A stretch of DNA of 64,000 nucleotides from Clostridiales bacterium (GTDB lineage: Bacteria > Bacillota > Clostridia > Lachnospirales > WQUN01): the NCBI GenBank assembly GCA_031287685.1, contig JAITSQ010000011.1, positions 1 to 64,000 of the forward strand. The letters run 5' to 3'. The stretch's first letter is position 1, and every line of letters begins with the position of its first letter. Shown in pieces: positions 1-8,189 of the stretch. A program made the translations under genes and the position numbers. The notes under the pieces were generated by a model. That model did not search any database, had not been told where the DNA came from, and saw nothing but the letters and a program-made list of their open reading frames with translations.

Positions 1-2
1 AC

Positions 3-110
3 GTGAAAGACGCGGGGAGGATTAAGCGGTTCGCCGTCAAGCTGATATTCCCGGGCGAGCGGGAAGAGCGGATTCGCGAGAGAAGCAAGACGCGGGAGCA
101 AGGGCGGTAA
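3..110 (+). CDS. C-terminal fragment of a gene cut by the window edge
   Basis: An open frame enters from the left edge and stops at TAA 108-110, giving 35 visible residues rich in Arg, Lys and Glu. The family is not recognisable from so short a tail. It converges on the LRR surface protein that follows on the other strand. Real coding is likely but unproven. Confidence 0.4.
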   Translation: MKDAGRIKRFAVKLIFPGEREERIRERSKTREQGR

Positions 111-143
111 TAGTACCCCCTGTTCCCAAACGATTACAGCGGC

Positions 144-1544
144 CTAATTTCCGGCCGTCGTGTCAATCTTGACGGAATTCGTCTCTCCATCAAAGGACAC
201 GATGAAACCAAAAGCCAGGGCAATGTCCTTAAGCATAAAATAATTCCTGCCGTCGATATTATACGCCGACCAATTAACTTGTTTTCCATTAAGAAGAATA
301 TTTTGCGAGGACGCCGATACGCTTTTGCTCCCGCCGCTTCCTTTCGTCAGTTCCGCGCCCGTGGCGGCATATTTCCCGCCGCTTGTAATAACCACGGCGT
401 TTTTGGCGGAATCATAGGACACGTCAAATTGTTTCGCCGTGCCGGATAGGGCGTACGCCAAGTCTATGAGCTTGAAATAATTGTAGCCTTCTATATTGTA
501 GGCGTCGAAGTCCATAGATTTTCCATTTACGATAACTTTCTGCCCGGAGGGCGCAACGATTTTATTCGCGGGTTGCGCGGGAGCGGGTTGCGCGGAGGGC
601 GCCGGAATGGGCGCCGCGCTTGTGGCCTTGAACGGGATATTCCTGTCTTTTGCGTACTGCTCAGCATAGGACCCCGCTGCGCCGCAAATCGTCAGCCGCT
701 TGCAATCCTCAAACGCGTTATCGCTAATCTCGGTTGTATTTACGGGGACCGTTACCTCATTAAGCAAGGCGCAACGCGCAAACGCCTCCGAGCCGATTGA
801 CGTCACGCTCTCGGGGAGAGCTACGGACCTGAGCGAGGCGCAACCCGAAAACACCTCTCTGTTGATTGAGGTCACGCTGTCGGGGATTGTTACCGACGCG
901 AGTGATTTGCAACCCTGGAACGCACCCCGGTCTATGGTTTTCACGCTGTCGGGGATTGTTATGGACGCGAGTGAGGTGCAATATATGAACGCACCAGGAC
1001 CAATAGTTTTCACGCTGTTAGGGATTGTTATGGACGCGAGTGATTCGCACTCCTGGAACGCACCCCGGTCTATAACTGTCACGCTGTTGGGGATTGTTAC
1101 CGACGAGAGGGAACTGCATCTAAAAAACGAACCCAGACCAATGTACGTTACGCCGTCGGGTATCGTTATCGCTTTGAGCGAAACACAGTCCGAGAATGCC
1201 TCCATCTGCATATCCTTTACGCTGTTGGGGATTGTTATAGATTCGAGCGCTTCGCAGCCACTAAACGCAGCATGGCCAATGCTAATCACGCCGTCGGGAA
1301 TCGTTATCGACGTTATCAATTTTTTATCGCTAAACGCTTTAGACCCTATGGTTCTCACTCCGCTCGGGATTGTCACCGCGCCTGCCGCGGCATCGAAAGC
1401 GTAGCAAATTAGTAGCTCGCCGTCGTTAATCTCGAATATACCATCAACTAAGGCGGCTCGCGCGCTCACGGTGGGGAATACCGCTAAAGCCAGCGTCAGC
1501 GCCATTAACCCCGCTAAAAACCCTTTATTCCTCCATTTGAACAT
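144..1544 (-). CDS. Secreted BspA-type leucine-rich-repeat protein with C-terminal stalk domains
   Basis: 466 residues. The start at 1544 (MFKWRNKG) is chosen because ACGGAGG lies just upstream; the longer frame to 1583 has no such site. Residues 1-30 form a signal peptide (basic start, hydrophobic core, SARA cleavage region). Residues about 45-295 hold some ten 23-residue LRR_5 repeats of the form SITIPDSVKTIGxxAFxxC. A Pro/Ala-rich linker follows, then two copper-amine-oxidase-N-like (stalk) units around VIVNGKSMDFDAYNIEG and ILLNGKQVNWSAYNIDG. Proteins of this build are exported and thought to act in adhesion or surface binding; no enzyme activity is implied. There is no LPXTG sorting signal. 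A promoter sits at 1596-1623. The second LRR protein at 35453-37516 has a different C-terminus. Confidence 0.85.
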   Translation of the reverse strand: MFKWRNKGFLAGLMALTLALAVFPTVSARAALVDGIFEINDGELLICYAFDAAAGAVTIPSGVRTIGSKAFSDKKLITSITIPDGVISIGHAAFSGCEALESITIPNSVKDMQMEAFSDCVSLKAITIPDGVTYIGLGSFFRCSSLSSVTIPNSVTVIDRGAFQECESLASITIPNSVKTIGPGAFIYCTSLASITIPDSVKTIDRGAFQGCKSLASVTIPDSVTSINREVFSGCASLRSVALPESVTSIGSEAFARCALLNEVTVPVNTTEISDNAFEDCKRLTICGAAGSYAEQYAKDRNIPFKATSAAPIPAPSAQPAPAQPANKIVAPSGQKVIVNGKSMDFDAYNIEGYNYFKLIDLAYALSGTAKQFDVSYDSAKNAVVITSGGKYAATGAELTKGSGGSKSVSASSQNILLNGKQVNWSAYNIDGRNYFMLKDIALAFGFIVSFDGETNSVKIDTTAGN

Positions 1545-1595
1545 AAAAACCTCCGTTATTTTCATTTTTTGTGAAAAACACAATTTAATATTTAT

Positions 1596-1623
1596 ATTTT
1601 ACCATAATTTCTACGAAAGTCAA
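1596..1623 (-). promoter_or_regulatory. Promoter of the LRR surface protein
   Basis: On the minus strand a -35 TTGACT (1618-1623) and a -10 TAAAAT (1596-1601) are 16 bp apart. They lie about 50 bp upstream of the start at 1544 in an AT-rich stretch. Seen by eye only. Confidence 0.6.
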
Positions 1624-1683
1624 TATTGAATTATTTAGAATTATTGTAATTTTGGGGGGGAACGCATAAGCCGAAATTTTGCC

Positions 1684-1800
1684 TTAATTCGCTTGCCGCC
1701 CCATTAAAAATTCAGCGGCAGTCATAATCCGGGGCTTGTCAATGCCGGATTCAAGAAAACCCTTGTCGCCCGTAATGATAATATCAGCGTTCGAAACGGA
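1684..1800 (-). pseudogene. PIN-domain toxin remnant (C-terminal end)
   Basis: The minus-strand frame ends with ADIIITGDKGFLESG followed by a proline-containing stretch and TAAEFL. This is the typical last part of a PilT/PIN ribonuclease (acidic residue in TGDK, closing 'I.TaaEFL'). Only about 35 residues fit the family. The upstream part runs in other frames and has no start or SD. No antitoxin gene is seen beside it. Read as a decayed type II toxin gene. Confidence 0.55.
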
Positions 1801-2386
1801 ACTGTCGCGGCTTGAGCTTTTGGAGCGTGAGCACAGCCGCAAAATTTTTGACTGGTATAGAAAAGAACGCCGAGGGAGTGCGCGGGACATATCACGATTT
1901 TTGACGAAAAAGACACAAAAAACGAAAACCTAAATTTATCAGATTTTTTCAAATTCACAGCCTTTTGCGGGGAAATCGGCTGTGAGGTCGAGGTGGATTT
2001 AGATTGGTATTCCCGTTGGATAGAATTTTGGGAAATACGAAGGCAAGCCGGGCTTCCTCGCTTATCTCGTCAAGGAGCGGCATAATGAGCGATTTATTCG
2101 GCATAGTCAGGTTGAAGCCCGCCGCGCCCGAGCCGAAGCAGAGATAGACGCAGTTCAGCCCCGGCAGGGAAAACGCCGTGTTGTGCAACGCGGCGAGACG
2201 CTGTGCCCCGCCGGACGCCCGAGAAGGCGCGTGGTTCCGTTTATGCTAAGATTAAGATTAAGCGGCATGAAAAGCTCCCCGCGTCAAGGGAAAATAAAAA
2301 AAGGGAGAGCCGGTAACGCCCAGCCCTTGACTTATTCCGAAAAATGTTCTAATATAAGGGGGGATTGATAAATAAACTTAAAAGGC
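1801..2386. other. Non-coding or decayed stretch before cstA
   Basis: About 590 bp without a convincing gene. On the plus strand an uninterrupted frame of about 73 codons ends near 2085 (containing DFFKFTAFCGEIGCEVEVD), but it begins after a TAG with no start or SD and matches no family known to me. It is probably another gene relic. No tRNA, terminator or repeat family member was seen. Confidence 0.4.
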
Positions 2387-2395
2387 GTGGTTGAG

Positions 2396-3838
2396 ATGAT
2401 TAGTTTTTTTGCCAGCGCGGCGCTGCTGATCGCCGGATATTTTACATACGGAAAAATCGCGGATAAAATATTCGGTTCCGACGACAGAATTACTCCGGCG
2501 GTTGAGATTAATGACGGCGTGGATTTCGTTCCTATGAGCGATAAAAAGATATTCCTGATACAACTGCTTAATATAGCGGGTCTGGGCCCCATTATCGGCG
2601 CCATACAAGGAGCGCTGTGGGGTCCGGCCGTATATTTATGGATTGTTTTGGGCAGTATCTTAGCCGGCGGCGTACACGATTTCATGATGGGTATGCTCTC
2701 CTTAAGACAGCGCGGGGGTTCGGTTTCTGAAATCACGGGGATATACCTCGGCGGCGCCATGAAACAGGTAATGCGCGTGTTTTCCGTCGTGCTGCTGCTT
2801 ATGGTGGGCACGGTTTTCGCCGTGGGGCCCGCGTCTCTTCTGGCGTCTCTCACTCCCGCTTTTTTCAGCGAAACTTTTTGGCTTGCCGCCATACTGGTCT
2901 ATTATTTCCTCGCGACGCTTCTGCCCATTGACAAGATTATAGGAAAAATATATCCCGTATTCGGGATTTGTCTTGTCATTATGGTGCTGGGCGTCGGAGC
3001 GGGACTAATTATAAGGGGCTACAGTCTGCCTGAAATTACTCTGCGTAATCTAAATCCGAGCGGAACCCCGATTTATCCGTTTATGTTTATAACCGTCGCT
3101 TGCGGGGCGATTTCAGGTTTCCACGCCACTCAGTCGCCGATGATGGCCCGCTGCCTTACAACCGAGAAAAAAGGGCGCCAAACCTTTTACGGAGCCATGA
3201 TTGCGGAAGGGATAATCGCCCTGATATGGGCGGCGGCGGGAGTAACTTTTTATAACGGCACAGGCGGCCTTGCCGCGGCCCTCGCGGAGCGGACCCCGAA
3301 CGGCGCGGTGTATGACATATGTATGAAATTGATAGGGCCAGTGGGCGGCGTACTCGCTATGCTTGGGGTAATAGTATGCCCGATTACGTCGGGAGACACG
3401 GCTTTCCGCAGCGCGCGCCTTACGATTGCCGACTGGTTTAAGGTTGACCAAACGGACATAAAGAAACGCCTTCTTCTTACCGCGCCTGTTTTAGGGTTCG
3501 GCGCGGTTGTGGGCGGGTTTTTTGACTACGCGGTTATATGGAGATATTTCTCCTGGAGCAACCAAATGCTCGCGATGATTGTGCTGTGGGCGATTTCAGT
3601 ATATTTGCGGCGGAACAAAAAATTATACTGGATTGCCGCGATACCCGCCACGTTTATGTCGGCGGTTTGTATGACGTATTTCTTCGCGGCCCCGGAATGC
3701 CTCGGTTTTATGGAACACGGAATGACGACGGCCGCCTATTCGGCGGGAATCGTCGCGGCGGTTTTGTTTTTGGGTATTTTTATGAAGTCCGCGCCCGACG
3801 TGCCAGGCGACCGGAAAATCAGCGGCGAAGACGCGTAA
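2396..3838 (+). CDS. cstA: CstA-family transporter (carbon starvation / pyruvate-peptide type)
   Basis: Integral membrane transporter of the CstA/BtsT family, which in characterised members takes up pyruvate or peptides. 480 residues with about 13 hydrophobic segments. Family landmarks are ALLIAGYFTYGKIADKIFG at the N-terminus, the PAV.INDGVDFVP stretch, NIAGLGPIIGAIQGALWGP, and GGVHDFMMGMLSLRQRGGS. The length suits the short bacterial branch rather than the roughly 700-residue E. coli proteins. ATG 2396 is preferred over the in-frame GTG at 2387, because AAAGG at 2381-2385 is correctly spaced only for the ATG. It stands alone, flanked by decayed genes; its 3' end abuts the opposing Ger(x)C remnant. 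No LytS/LytT-like regulator is nearby. Confidence 0.9.
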   Translation: MISFFASAALLIAGYFTYGKIADKIFGSDDRITPAVEINDGVDFVPMSDKKIFLIQLLNIAGLGPIIGAIQGALWGPAVYLWIVLGSILAGGVHDFMMGMLSLRQRGGSVSEITGIYLGGAMKQVMRVFSVVLLLMVGTVFAVGPASLLASLTPAFFSETFWLAAILVYYFLATLLPIDKIIGKIYPVFGICLVIMVLGVGAGLIIRGYSLPEITLRNLNPSGTPIYPFMFITVACGAISGFHATQSPMMARCLTTEKKGRQTFYGAMIAEGIIALIWAAAGVTFYNGTGGLAAALAERTPNGAVYDICMKLIGPVGGVLAMLGVIVCPITSGDTAFRSARLTIADWFKVDQTDIKKRLLLTAPVLGFGAVVGGFFDYAVIWRYFSWSNQMLAMIVLWAISVYLRRNKKLYWIAAIPATFMSAVCMTYFFAAPECLGFMEHGMTTAAYSAGIVAAVLFLGIFMKSAPDVPGDRKISGEDA

Positions 3839-3879
3839 CAGCTTTGTGCCGGCACGGCGCGCCCTGATATAAAACGGAA

Positions 3880-4505
3880 CCGCCGAGCGGGCTGCCGAGC
3901 GAAGCGAACCTTGACCGACGGGCGGATTTCCGCTGTGCCGAAGGTTTCCTGCCAGATTTCGGAGGTGGGGGCGGCGGCTTTGTACAGGGTGTAATCGCGG
4001 ATTTCTAGGGCGCGGAAGCCGTACGAGTCCGACCCGTGAGATTGTAATATCTTGTAACTTTTTGTAATTTCTTTTGCAATAATTTCGACGGCGCCGTCCT
4101 CCAAAATTTTCCTTTCGGCGGCGGTGGGTTTCGCGTAACTCGCGGAGACCAGCGCGGTCACCTCCGGCGCTAGGATCAAAGCGCCCCTTCCCGGAAAAAG
4201 GCGTATTTCCGCCGCGCGGAGAGAACCTCGACGGGGACCGCGCCGCCGCGCCCCGACGGCACGTTCAGGACGTTCAGACCGCCGCCGCTTTTAAGCCATA
4301 GAAAGCCGCGCAGAGCGTCCGGCGGCAGAGAGCCGGCGAACGCGCCGTCCTTGATTATCGCCGCGCCGCCGGAGGACTCGTCGGTTTTGCCGATTTCGGG
4401 AATCAAAAAAATCTCCAGACGCCCCCGCGAAGACCTTAACAACGTCAATCGCCGGGGCAGGAACCGCCAACGTAAGAACAGTCCCCGCAGAAAGGAGCGA
4501 ATCAT
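3880..4505 (-). pseudogene. Ger(x)C-family spore germination protein, broken by frameshift
   Basis: Two minus-strand frames together read like the middle and C-terminal part of a GerAC/Ger(x)C lipoprotein. The first (about 4420-4176) has GGAAIIKDGAFAGSLPPDA and LRGFLWLKSGG, the 'avF.dGklvG.L...etrGllwL' block. The second, shifted near 4176-4180, has ITKSYKILQSHGSDSYGFRA and WQETFGTAEIRPSVKVRF, the 'k.Q...sDifGfG ... W.e.F..a.v.v.vkv.i' block. A frameshift separates them. The N-terminal lipobox part is missing and the end runs toward cstA without the usual terminus. No GerA or GerB partner is present. The family assignment rests on motif recall only. Confidence 0.6.
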
Positions 4506-4657
4506 TGAAAATAACGATAGAAAGCATTGAAAATAATCGCGAAGTCAAAATTACGCTTGACTTAAACTAAATAGCGATTAAGGAGAGGAATTTGCCAATG
4601 CCGCATAGCAATGAAACGGATTTTGAACCGCTGTCCGAGAAACTTTTTGACCAAACG

Positions 4658-4915
4658 GAGCTGCGCGAAAACCATTATTATGCAGAGCATTGCGTGTCCC
4701 ATCGGCGTTCACGTGTCAAATTTTTCTGTCGCCGAAACGAAGCTGACATTGTACTTTTCAAGCAAGTCCATTATGCCCGCGAGGTCTGTCGTCGAGCGGC
4801 TTACGCGATCAAGGCGGCACACGGCAAGTTCGCTTATTTCCCCGCGCTTGACGGCGGCAATCATCTCCGCGAACGCCGGACGGGAAAGGCCTGTCTTGCC
4901 AGCGCGGCTTTTCAA
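4658..4915 (-). pseudogene. Serine recombinase (resolvase/invertase) catalytic-domain remnant
   Basis: The minus-strand frame contains GLSRPAFAEMIAAVKRGEI, then LAVCRLDRVSRSTTDL, then YNVSFVSATEKFDT, the catalytic-domain core of large serine recombinases (RPaF..ml..i, v.klDRlSR, F.S.tE.fDT). A TGA at 4709-4711 interrupts it. Translation past that stop continues as TPMGHAMLCIIMVFAQL, matching the family's 'TPmGramL.iimvfAQlE'. So one in-frame stop splits a recognisable relic. The N-terminal catalytic serine and the whole DNA-binding C-terminus are missing. It is a sign of an old mobile element here. Confidence 0.7.
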
Positions 4916-5018
4916 AAAACTTTAAACTTCTTTATAGATTTTCTTTACACCTCTGTTTGTTATGATAGGTTACGAGGCGAGCGCTTAAAACGCGTACGGC
5001 CTGGCCTGGCTCGGCTTT

Positions 5019-5072
5019 GCCCGGTGTTTTGAATTGTCTAAAAAGATTTAGACAATTCAAAGCCCCCTTCTT
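5019..5072 (-). repeat. Palindromic repeat, family A copy 1
   Basis: Boundary GCCCGGTGTTTT, perfect 12-bp stem GAATTGTCTAAA (5031-5042) with TTTAGACAATTC (5047-5058), loop AAGA, then boundary AAAGCCCCCTTCTT. Orientation is given relative to the form starting GCAAGAAGG. It lies about 60 bp upstream of the gene at 5131. Confidence 0.85.
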
Positions 5073-5130
5073 AACCATCAAAACGAAACGCCTCCCCGGC
5101 GCGAGAAGCAAGCCTAAGGAGGTAATTTTT

Positions 5131-5595
5131 ATGAAATACGTTATATTGACTGGCAAACCCAGAAGCAAAGTGTTGACTATTGACGATTTAATCGGCGGGA
5201 TTAGTCGCGCGAAATTTGAGGAAGCAAAGGAAAATGCCAATAAAATGCGCCCCGGAAAGCCTGTGACGGCAGGAGCCTTAATACCTTGTGTAAGTAAGGG
5301 CGGAAAAGAGACTTTGCGGCGTGACTCAAACAGGACAGTGTGCGTCCAAGTGAATGCCGGGGACGGATATCACCCGCTAATATGTGTAACAGGAGAAACA
5401 ATTCAAGTCTATCACGCTCATCGGGGCACTGCCGGCGATTTTACACCGGCAGCGGGAGATATTAAAAAGCTTATCTATGTCGTGCCCGGCATAAAATCAA
5501 TTGATGGACATACAAGGGGTATTGAGGCGCTGGAGAAAACCGGCAAGATAGCAGACTTCTTCATTACTGGCAATTGGCGGAGACCCGATAAGTAA
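5131..5595 (+). CDS. Hypothetical protein, 154 aa
   Basis: ATG 5131 has an ideal AAGGAGG eight bases upstream. The earlier in-frame extension (from 5017) only reads through the palindromic repeat and is rejected. The product begins MKYVILTGKPRSKVLTIDD, has no signal peptide or membrane segment, and looks soluble with mixed alpha/beta composition. A central stretch has VCVQVNAGDGYHPLICVTGE and GDIKKLIYVVPGI. No family was recognised. It stands alone between a mobile-element relic and tRNA-Gly, which fits an accessory gene. Confidence 0.75.
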   Translation: MKYVILTGKPRSKVLTIDDLIGGISRAKFEEAKENANKMRPGKPVTAGALIPCVSKGGKETLRRDSNRTVCVQVNAGDGYHPLICVTGETIQVYHAHRGTAGDFTPAAGDIKKLIYVVPGIKSIDGHTRGIEALEKTGKIADFFITGNWRRPDK

Positions 5596-5737
5596 GTTTT
5601 GCGTTAATAATAAAGGTGAAATCGGCCACGAAAAAACGGACGAAGAGGGCGACGACGACGGCGGCGGTTGCCGCGTGATTTCTTAACCGAAAAAAAGAAC
5701 CGCGCGCCCGGGAGCGCGGAGCGGCGTTAAAAAACTC

Positions 5738-5766
5738 TTGACTTCCGGCTCGGCCCGTGTTATAAT
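5738..5766 (+). promoter_or_regulatory. Promoter of tRNA-Gly
   Basis: -35 TTGACT (5738-5743) and -10 TATAAT (5761-5766) with a 17-bp spacer. Transcription would start about 30 bp before the tRNA. Confidence 0.8.
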
Positions 5767-5804
5767 AATCTTCGTAACGCTCTTGAGCGCAAGCTTCGGG
5801 CCGG

Positions 5805-5875
5805 GCGGGCGTGGTTCAATGGCAGAACATGAGCTTCCCAAGCTTAGGACGTGGGTTCGATTCCCATCGCCCGCT
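5805..5875 (+). tRNA. tRNA-Gly (anticodon CCC)
   Basis: 71-nt cloverleaf. Acceptor GCGGGCG (5805-5811) pairs with CGCCCGC (5868-5874), discriminator U5875. The D-arm region is GGTTCAATGGCAGAAC, the T-arm GTGGGTTCGATTCCCAT. The anticodon loop TTCCCAA gives CCC, reading GGG. CCA is not encoded, so it must be added after transcription. A terminator follows at once, so it is a single-gene unit. Confidence 0.95.
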
Positions 5876-5889
5876 TCAATCGAAATATA

Positions 5890-5918
5890 AAAATCCGCGT
5901 CTTAAGCGCGGATTTTTT
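5890..5918 (+). terminator. Intrinsic terminator after tRNA-Gly
   Basis: Stem AAATCCGCG (5891-5899) with CGCGGATTT (5907-5915), followed by a T run to 5918. Confidence 0.85.
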
Positions 5919-5996
5919 GCGCGCGCGCGCATACTTGTCACGCTTTTTAATTTCACTCATAGTATGTACTAAGTTTACAGGAAAGGAGGTTAAACT

Positions 5997-6296
5997 ATGG
6001 AGATTTTGTTAGAATCCCTTTTCCGCTATATCGGCCAGACCGTGACTATTTTCACCACGTCCGGCGGGGTTTCCGGCGCCGGCTTCACAGGAGTTTTGCT
6101 CTCCGCCGACCCGAATTTTGTCCGCGTCCTGACCGACATCGGCGCGGCCCCGGCCTGCCCGGTCGGCTCGGCCTGCACCGGCTACGGCACGCCCTTCGGC
6201 TACCCGGATTGCGGAGGCTTCGCGGGGAATCCCCTCGGCGCGGTCGCGGTTATCCCGACCTTCGCCATAGCGGCGTTTACTCACAACGCCATCTAA
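5997..6296 (+). CDS. Small conserved protein, possibly spore-associated, 99 aa
   Basis: ATG 5997 follows GAAAGGAGG with good spacing. The product begins MEILLESLFRYIGQTVTIFT, then has Gly- and Ala-rich segments, three cysteines in the middle (ACPVGSACTGYG, YPDCGG), and ends VIPTFAIAAFTHNAI. The opening resembles small Sm-fold-like proteins that clostridia make in or on spores, but this is only an impression. Upstream, AC and CATAGTAT about 16 bp apart (5941-5967) loosely fit a mother-cell sigma-K promoter; that is weak support for a coat role. A terminator follows, so it is monocistronic. The function is not known. Confidence 0.7.
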   Translation: MEILLESLFRYIGQTVTIFTTSGGVSGAGFTGVLLSADPNFVRVLTDIGAAPACPVGSACTGYGTPFGYPDCGGFAGNPLGAVAVIPTFAIAAFTHNAI

Positions 6297-6323
6297 TCAA
6301 GCAGGCGGCTCCAAACGCCGAAC

Positions 6324-6360
6324 GGCAAAACTCCCGTCCGTCCAGGGCGGGGGTTTTGCC
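6324..6360 (+). terminator. Terminator-like hairpin after the 99-aa gene
   Basis: GGCAAAAC with CCCG pairs with CGGG and GTTTTGCC. The T-rich part lies inside the 3' arm rather than after it, so efficiency is uncertain. Confidence 0.6.
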
Positions 6361-6466
6361 GCGTATATAGAAAAAGCGGTTTTACTTTTGATTGGTGTTT
6401 TAGATTGCCTAAAAAAATAATGAGTTCGCGTTAACCAATTACTTAACCGCTTTAGCGTAAAAATAT

Positions 6467-6495
6467 TTGACAATTTTTCCCGCGCGTATTATACT
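6467..6495 (+). promoter_or_regulatory. Promoter of the DUF4173 gene
   Basis: -35 TTGACA (6467-6472) and -10 TATACT (6490-6495), spacer 17 bp. The repeat hairpin at 6521-6577 would lie in the 5' leader. Confidence 0.75.
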
Positions 6496-6520
6496 GAATT
6501 AAGCGCGATTCCGAGAATCG

Positions 6521-6577
6521 GCAAGGAGGGTGTTTGCGCTTGTCTAAATCTTTTTAGACAAGCGCAAACACCGAGCA
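6521..6577 (+). repeat. Palindromic repeat, family A copy 2 (longest perfect stem)
   Basis: GCAAGGAGG boundary, then a perfect 19-bp stem (6530-6548 with 6553-6571) containing GCGCTTGTCTAAA and its complement, loop TCTT, then CCGAGCAA. The stem bases outside GTCTAAA differ from other copies, yet pair completely. Confidence 0.85.
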
Positions 6578-6619
6578 AATACCGCTTGCGGTATAATCAA
6601 CGGCGGACAGGTGAACAAA

Positions 6620-8104
6620 ATGAAAAATAATTTAATTGTTTTCGGGGCGGCGCTGGCTTTGTCCGCGCTGTACTCGCTGTGCTTCAGCGGCCGGGAGGTT
6701 CACTCGAACCTGTCGCTGCTCGTGTTTATAATCGCGGCGTTCTGCGCGTTCCGGGCGGTCTGCGCCAAAACCGGGCGGCTTGCGGATAAAAAGGCTCCGC
6801 TCCTTGGAATCCCCATTATAATAATCGCCGCTATGAACGCGGTTTTCGGCGAGGCCCCGGCGAGCTATTTCAATATAATCGCCGTCAACGCGCTTTTCGC
6901 CCTGCTGGCTCTGCGGACGGCGGGAGCGGGCGTCCCGGTTTCGAGGATACAAATAATCCCTTGCGCTCTGTGGGCGTTCTTCGGGGATTGGGGCGCGGCG
7001 TTCCGCGCGTTTCGCAGGTTTTTCAGCAAACACGGCGCCAAAAAGAGCCTGCGGATATTCCTTGGGGCGGCGGCGGCGCTTCCCGTGCTGATTGTGCTGA
7101 CGGCGCTCCTGCAGTCGGCGGACGCGGTTTTCAGCGGGCTGGTCGGCGCCTTCACGAGGCGTTTCGCGGAAATTGACGCGGGGCGCGCGTTCACCGTGGC
7201 GTTTTTCTTTTTTTACTTCGCGGCCTACGCGTTTAACATCGACGGTCTGAAGGCGGTTTCGGAAAAAACGGAGCGGCCCGCCGGTCAAACGGAAGTCAAC
7301 GTATATTCGGCGGGGACTTTCCTTGGGCTTATTAACGCGCTGTTTTTCTTTTTCTGCGTCGTGCAGACGGCTTTTTTATTTACCGGGGGGCTGTTCGCGC
7401 TGCCGGGCGGACTGGTGTATTCGCAATACGCGCGGGAGGGGTTTTTTCAGCTCCTGGCCGTGACGGTAATCAATTTCGGCGTAATCAGCGTATTCCTGCG
7501 CTTTTTCAGCAACTGCGCGGAGAACAGGATCCTGCGGGGAATGCTGCGGGCGCTTTGCGTTTTTACCGTGGTGCTGATATTTTCGTCGTTTTACCGAATG
7601 TTTATGTATATTGACGCTTACGGCTCCACGCCTATGAGGATGGCGGTGCTCACGTTTCTCGTAATGGAGCTTGTGTGGATTGCCTTCACGCTCGAAAAAA
7701 CGCGCGGGCGCGGTGATTTTATAAAACGCTGCCTCTGCGCGGGCTTGGTTTTTTACATTATCCTTAACGTCACGGCCGCGCCTGTTTTTTCGGCGGCGCT
7801 GAACGCCCGGCGGTTCCTGTCCGGCGGGCGGCTCGACGCGGATTATTTTATGTATAACGGCGCGCAGTGCCTGGCCGTGCTGACGGATATTTACGACGCG
7901 CCGGGGTTCGCCGACGTAGAGAAACAAGCCGTTCGGGAGCGCGTGCGTGATTATCTGCGCGCGGAGGGCGATAGTAACCAAAGCCCGATGCAGAGGCGGC
8001 GGAAAGATCTGGCGCTTTGGCAGAATTTTTCTGTAATGGATAAAATAAGCGACGGGAAAATAAGGAGATTTGCGGAAAGGCATGGGTTAGGAATAGGGCT
8101 TTGA
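6620..8104 (+). CDS. DUF4173-type multi-pass membrane protein
   Basis: 494 residues, about 13 hydrophobic segments, with a conserved soluble tail. Recognised by DUF4153/DUF4173 hallmarks: an N-terminal run of membrane helices, the central RFFSKHGAKKSLRIFLGAAA and VLIVLTALLQSADAVFSGLV segments, and a late FSSFYRMFMYIDAYGSTPMR motif. The role of the family is not established. ATG 6620 is preferred to GTG 6611, because GGACAGG is well spaced for it. The stop codon and last residue come from the palindromic repeat at 8097-8157 (GGGCTTTGA), so the native C-terminus may have been altered by its insertion. Confidence 0.8.
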   Translation: MKNNLIVFGAALALSALYSLCFSGREVHSNLSLLVFIIAAFCAFRAVCAKTGRLADKKAPLLGIPIIIIAAMNAVFGEAPASYFNIIAVNALFALLALRTAGAGVPVSRIQIIPCALWAFFGDWGAAFRAFRRFFSKHGAKKSLRIFLGAAAALPVLIVLTALLQSADAVFSGLVGAFTRRFAEIDAGRAFTVAFFFFYFAAYAFNIDGLKAVSEKTERPAGQTEVNVYSAGTFLGLINALFFFFCVVQTAFLFTGGLFALPGGLVYSQYAREGFFQLLAVTVINFGVISVFLRFFSNCAENRILRGMLRALCVFTVVLIFSSFYRMFMYIDAYGSTPMRMAVLTFLVMELVWIAFTLEKTRGRGDFIKRCLCAGLVFYIILNVTAAPVFSAALNARRFLSGGRLDADYFMYNGAQCLAVLTDIYDAPGFADVEKQAVRERVRDYLRAEGDSNQSPMQRRRKDLALWQNFSVMDKISDGKIRRFAERHGLGIGL

Positions 8105-8157
8105 ATTGCCTGAATCTTTTTAGACAATTCAAAACACCGGGCAAGAAGGGGGCTTTG
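8097..8157 (+). repeat. Palindromic repeat, family A copy 3, fused to the end of a gene
   Basis: GGCTTTGAATTG starts the hairpin; the 3' arm is TTTAGACAATTCAA, loop TCTT, followed by AACACCGGGCAAGAAGG and a second GGCTTT. The 5' arm reads GCCTGAA instead of GTCTAAA, so this stem is partly decayed. The first TGA is the stop codon of the upstream gene. Confidence 0.8.
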
Positions 8158-8189
8158 GAGGCAAAAACTCAGGGCGGAGGGAATTTAAA

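Noticed and set aside
700-1404. Plus-strand 234-codon frame opposite the LRR protein
   Set aside because: It is a shadow of the periodic LRR codons, with no SD and repetitive low-complexity translation.
2183-2368. Plus-strand Arg-rich 61-codon frame before cstA
   Set aside because: No SD, biased composition, and no family; regarded as random reading of GC-rich relic DNA.
5017-5130. Upstream extension of the 154-aa gene beginning inside the repeat
   Set aside because: It only translates the palindromic repeat and its flank; AAGGAGG places the start at 5131.
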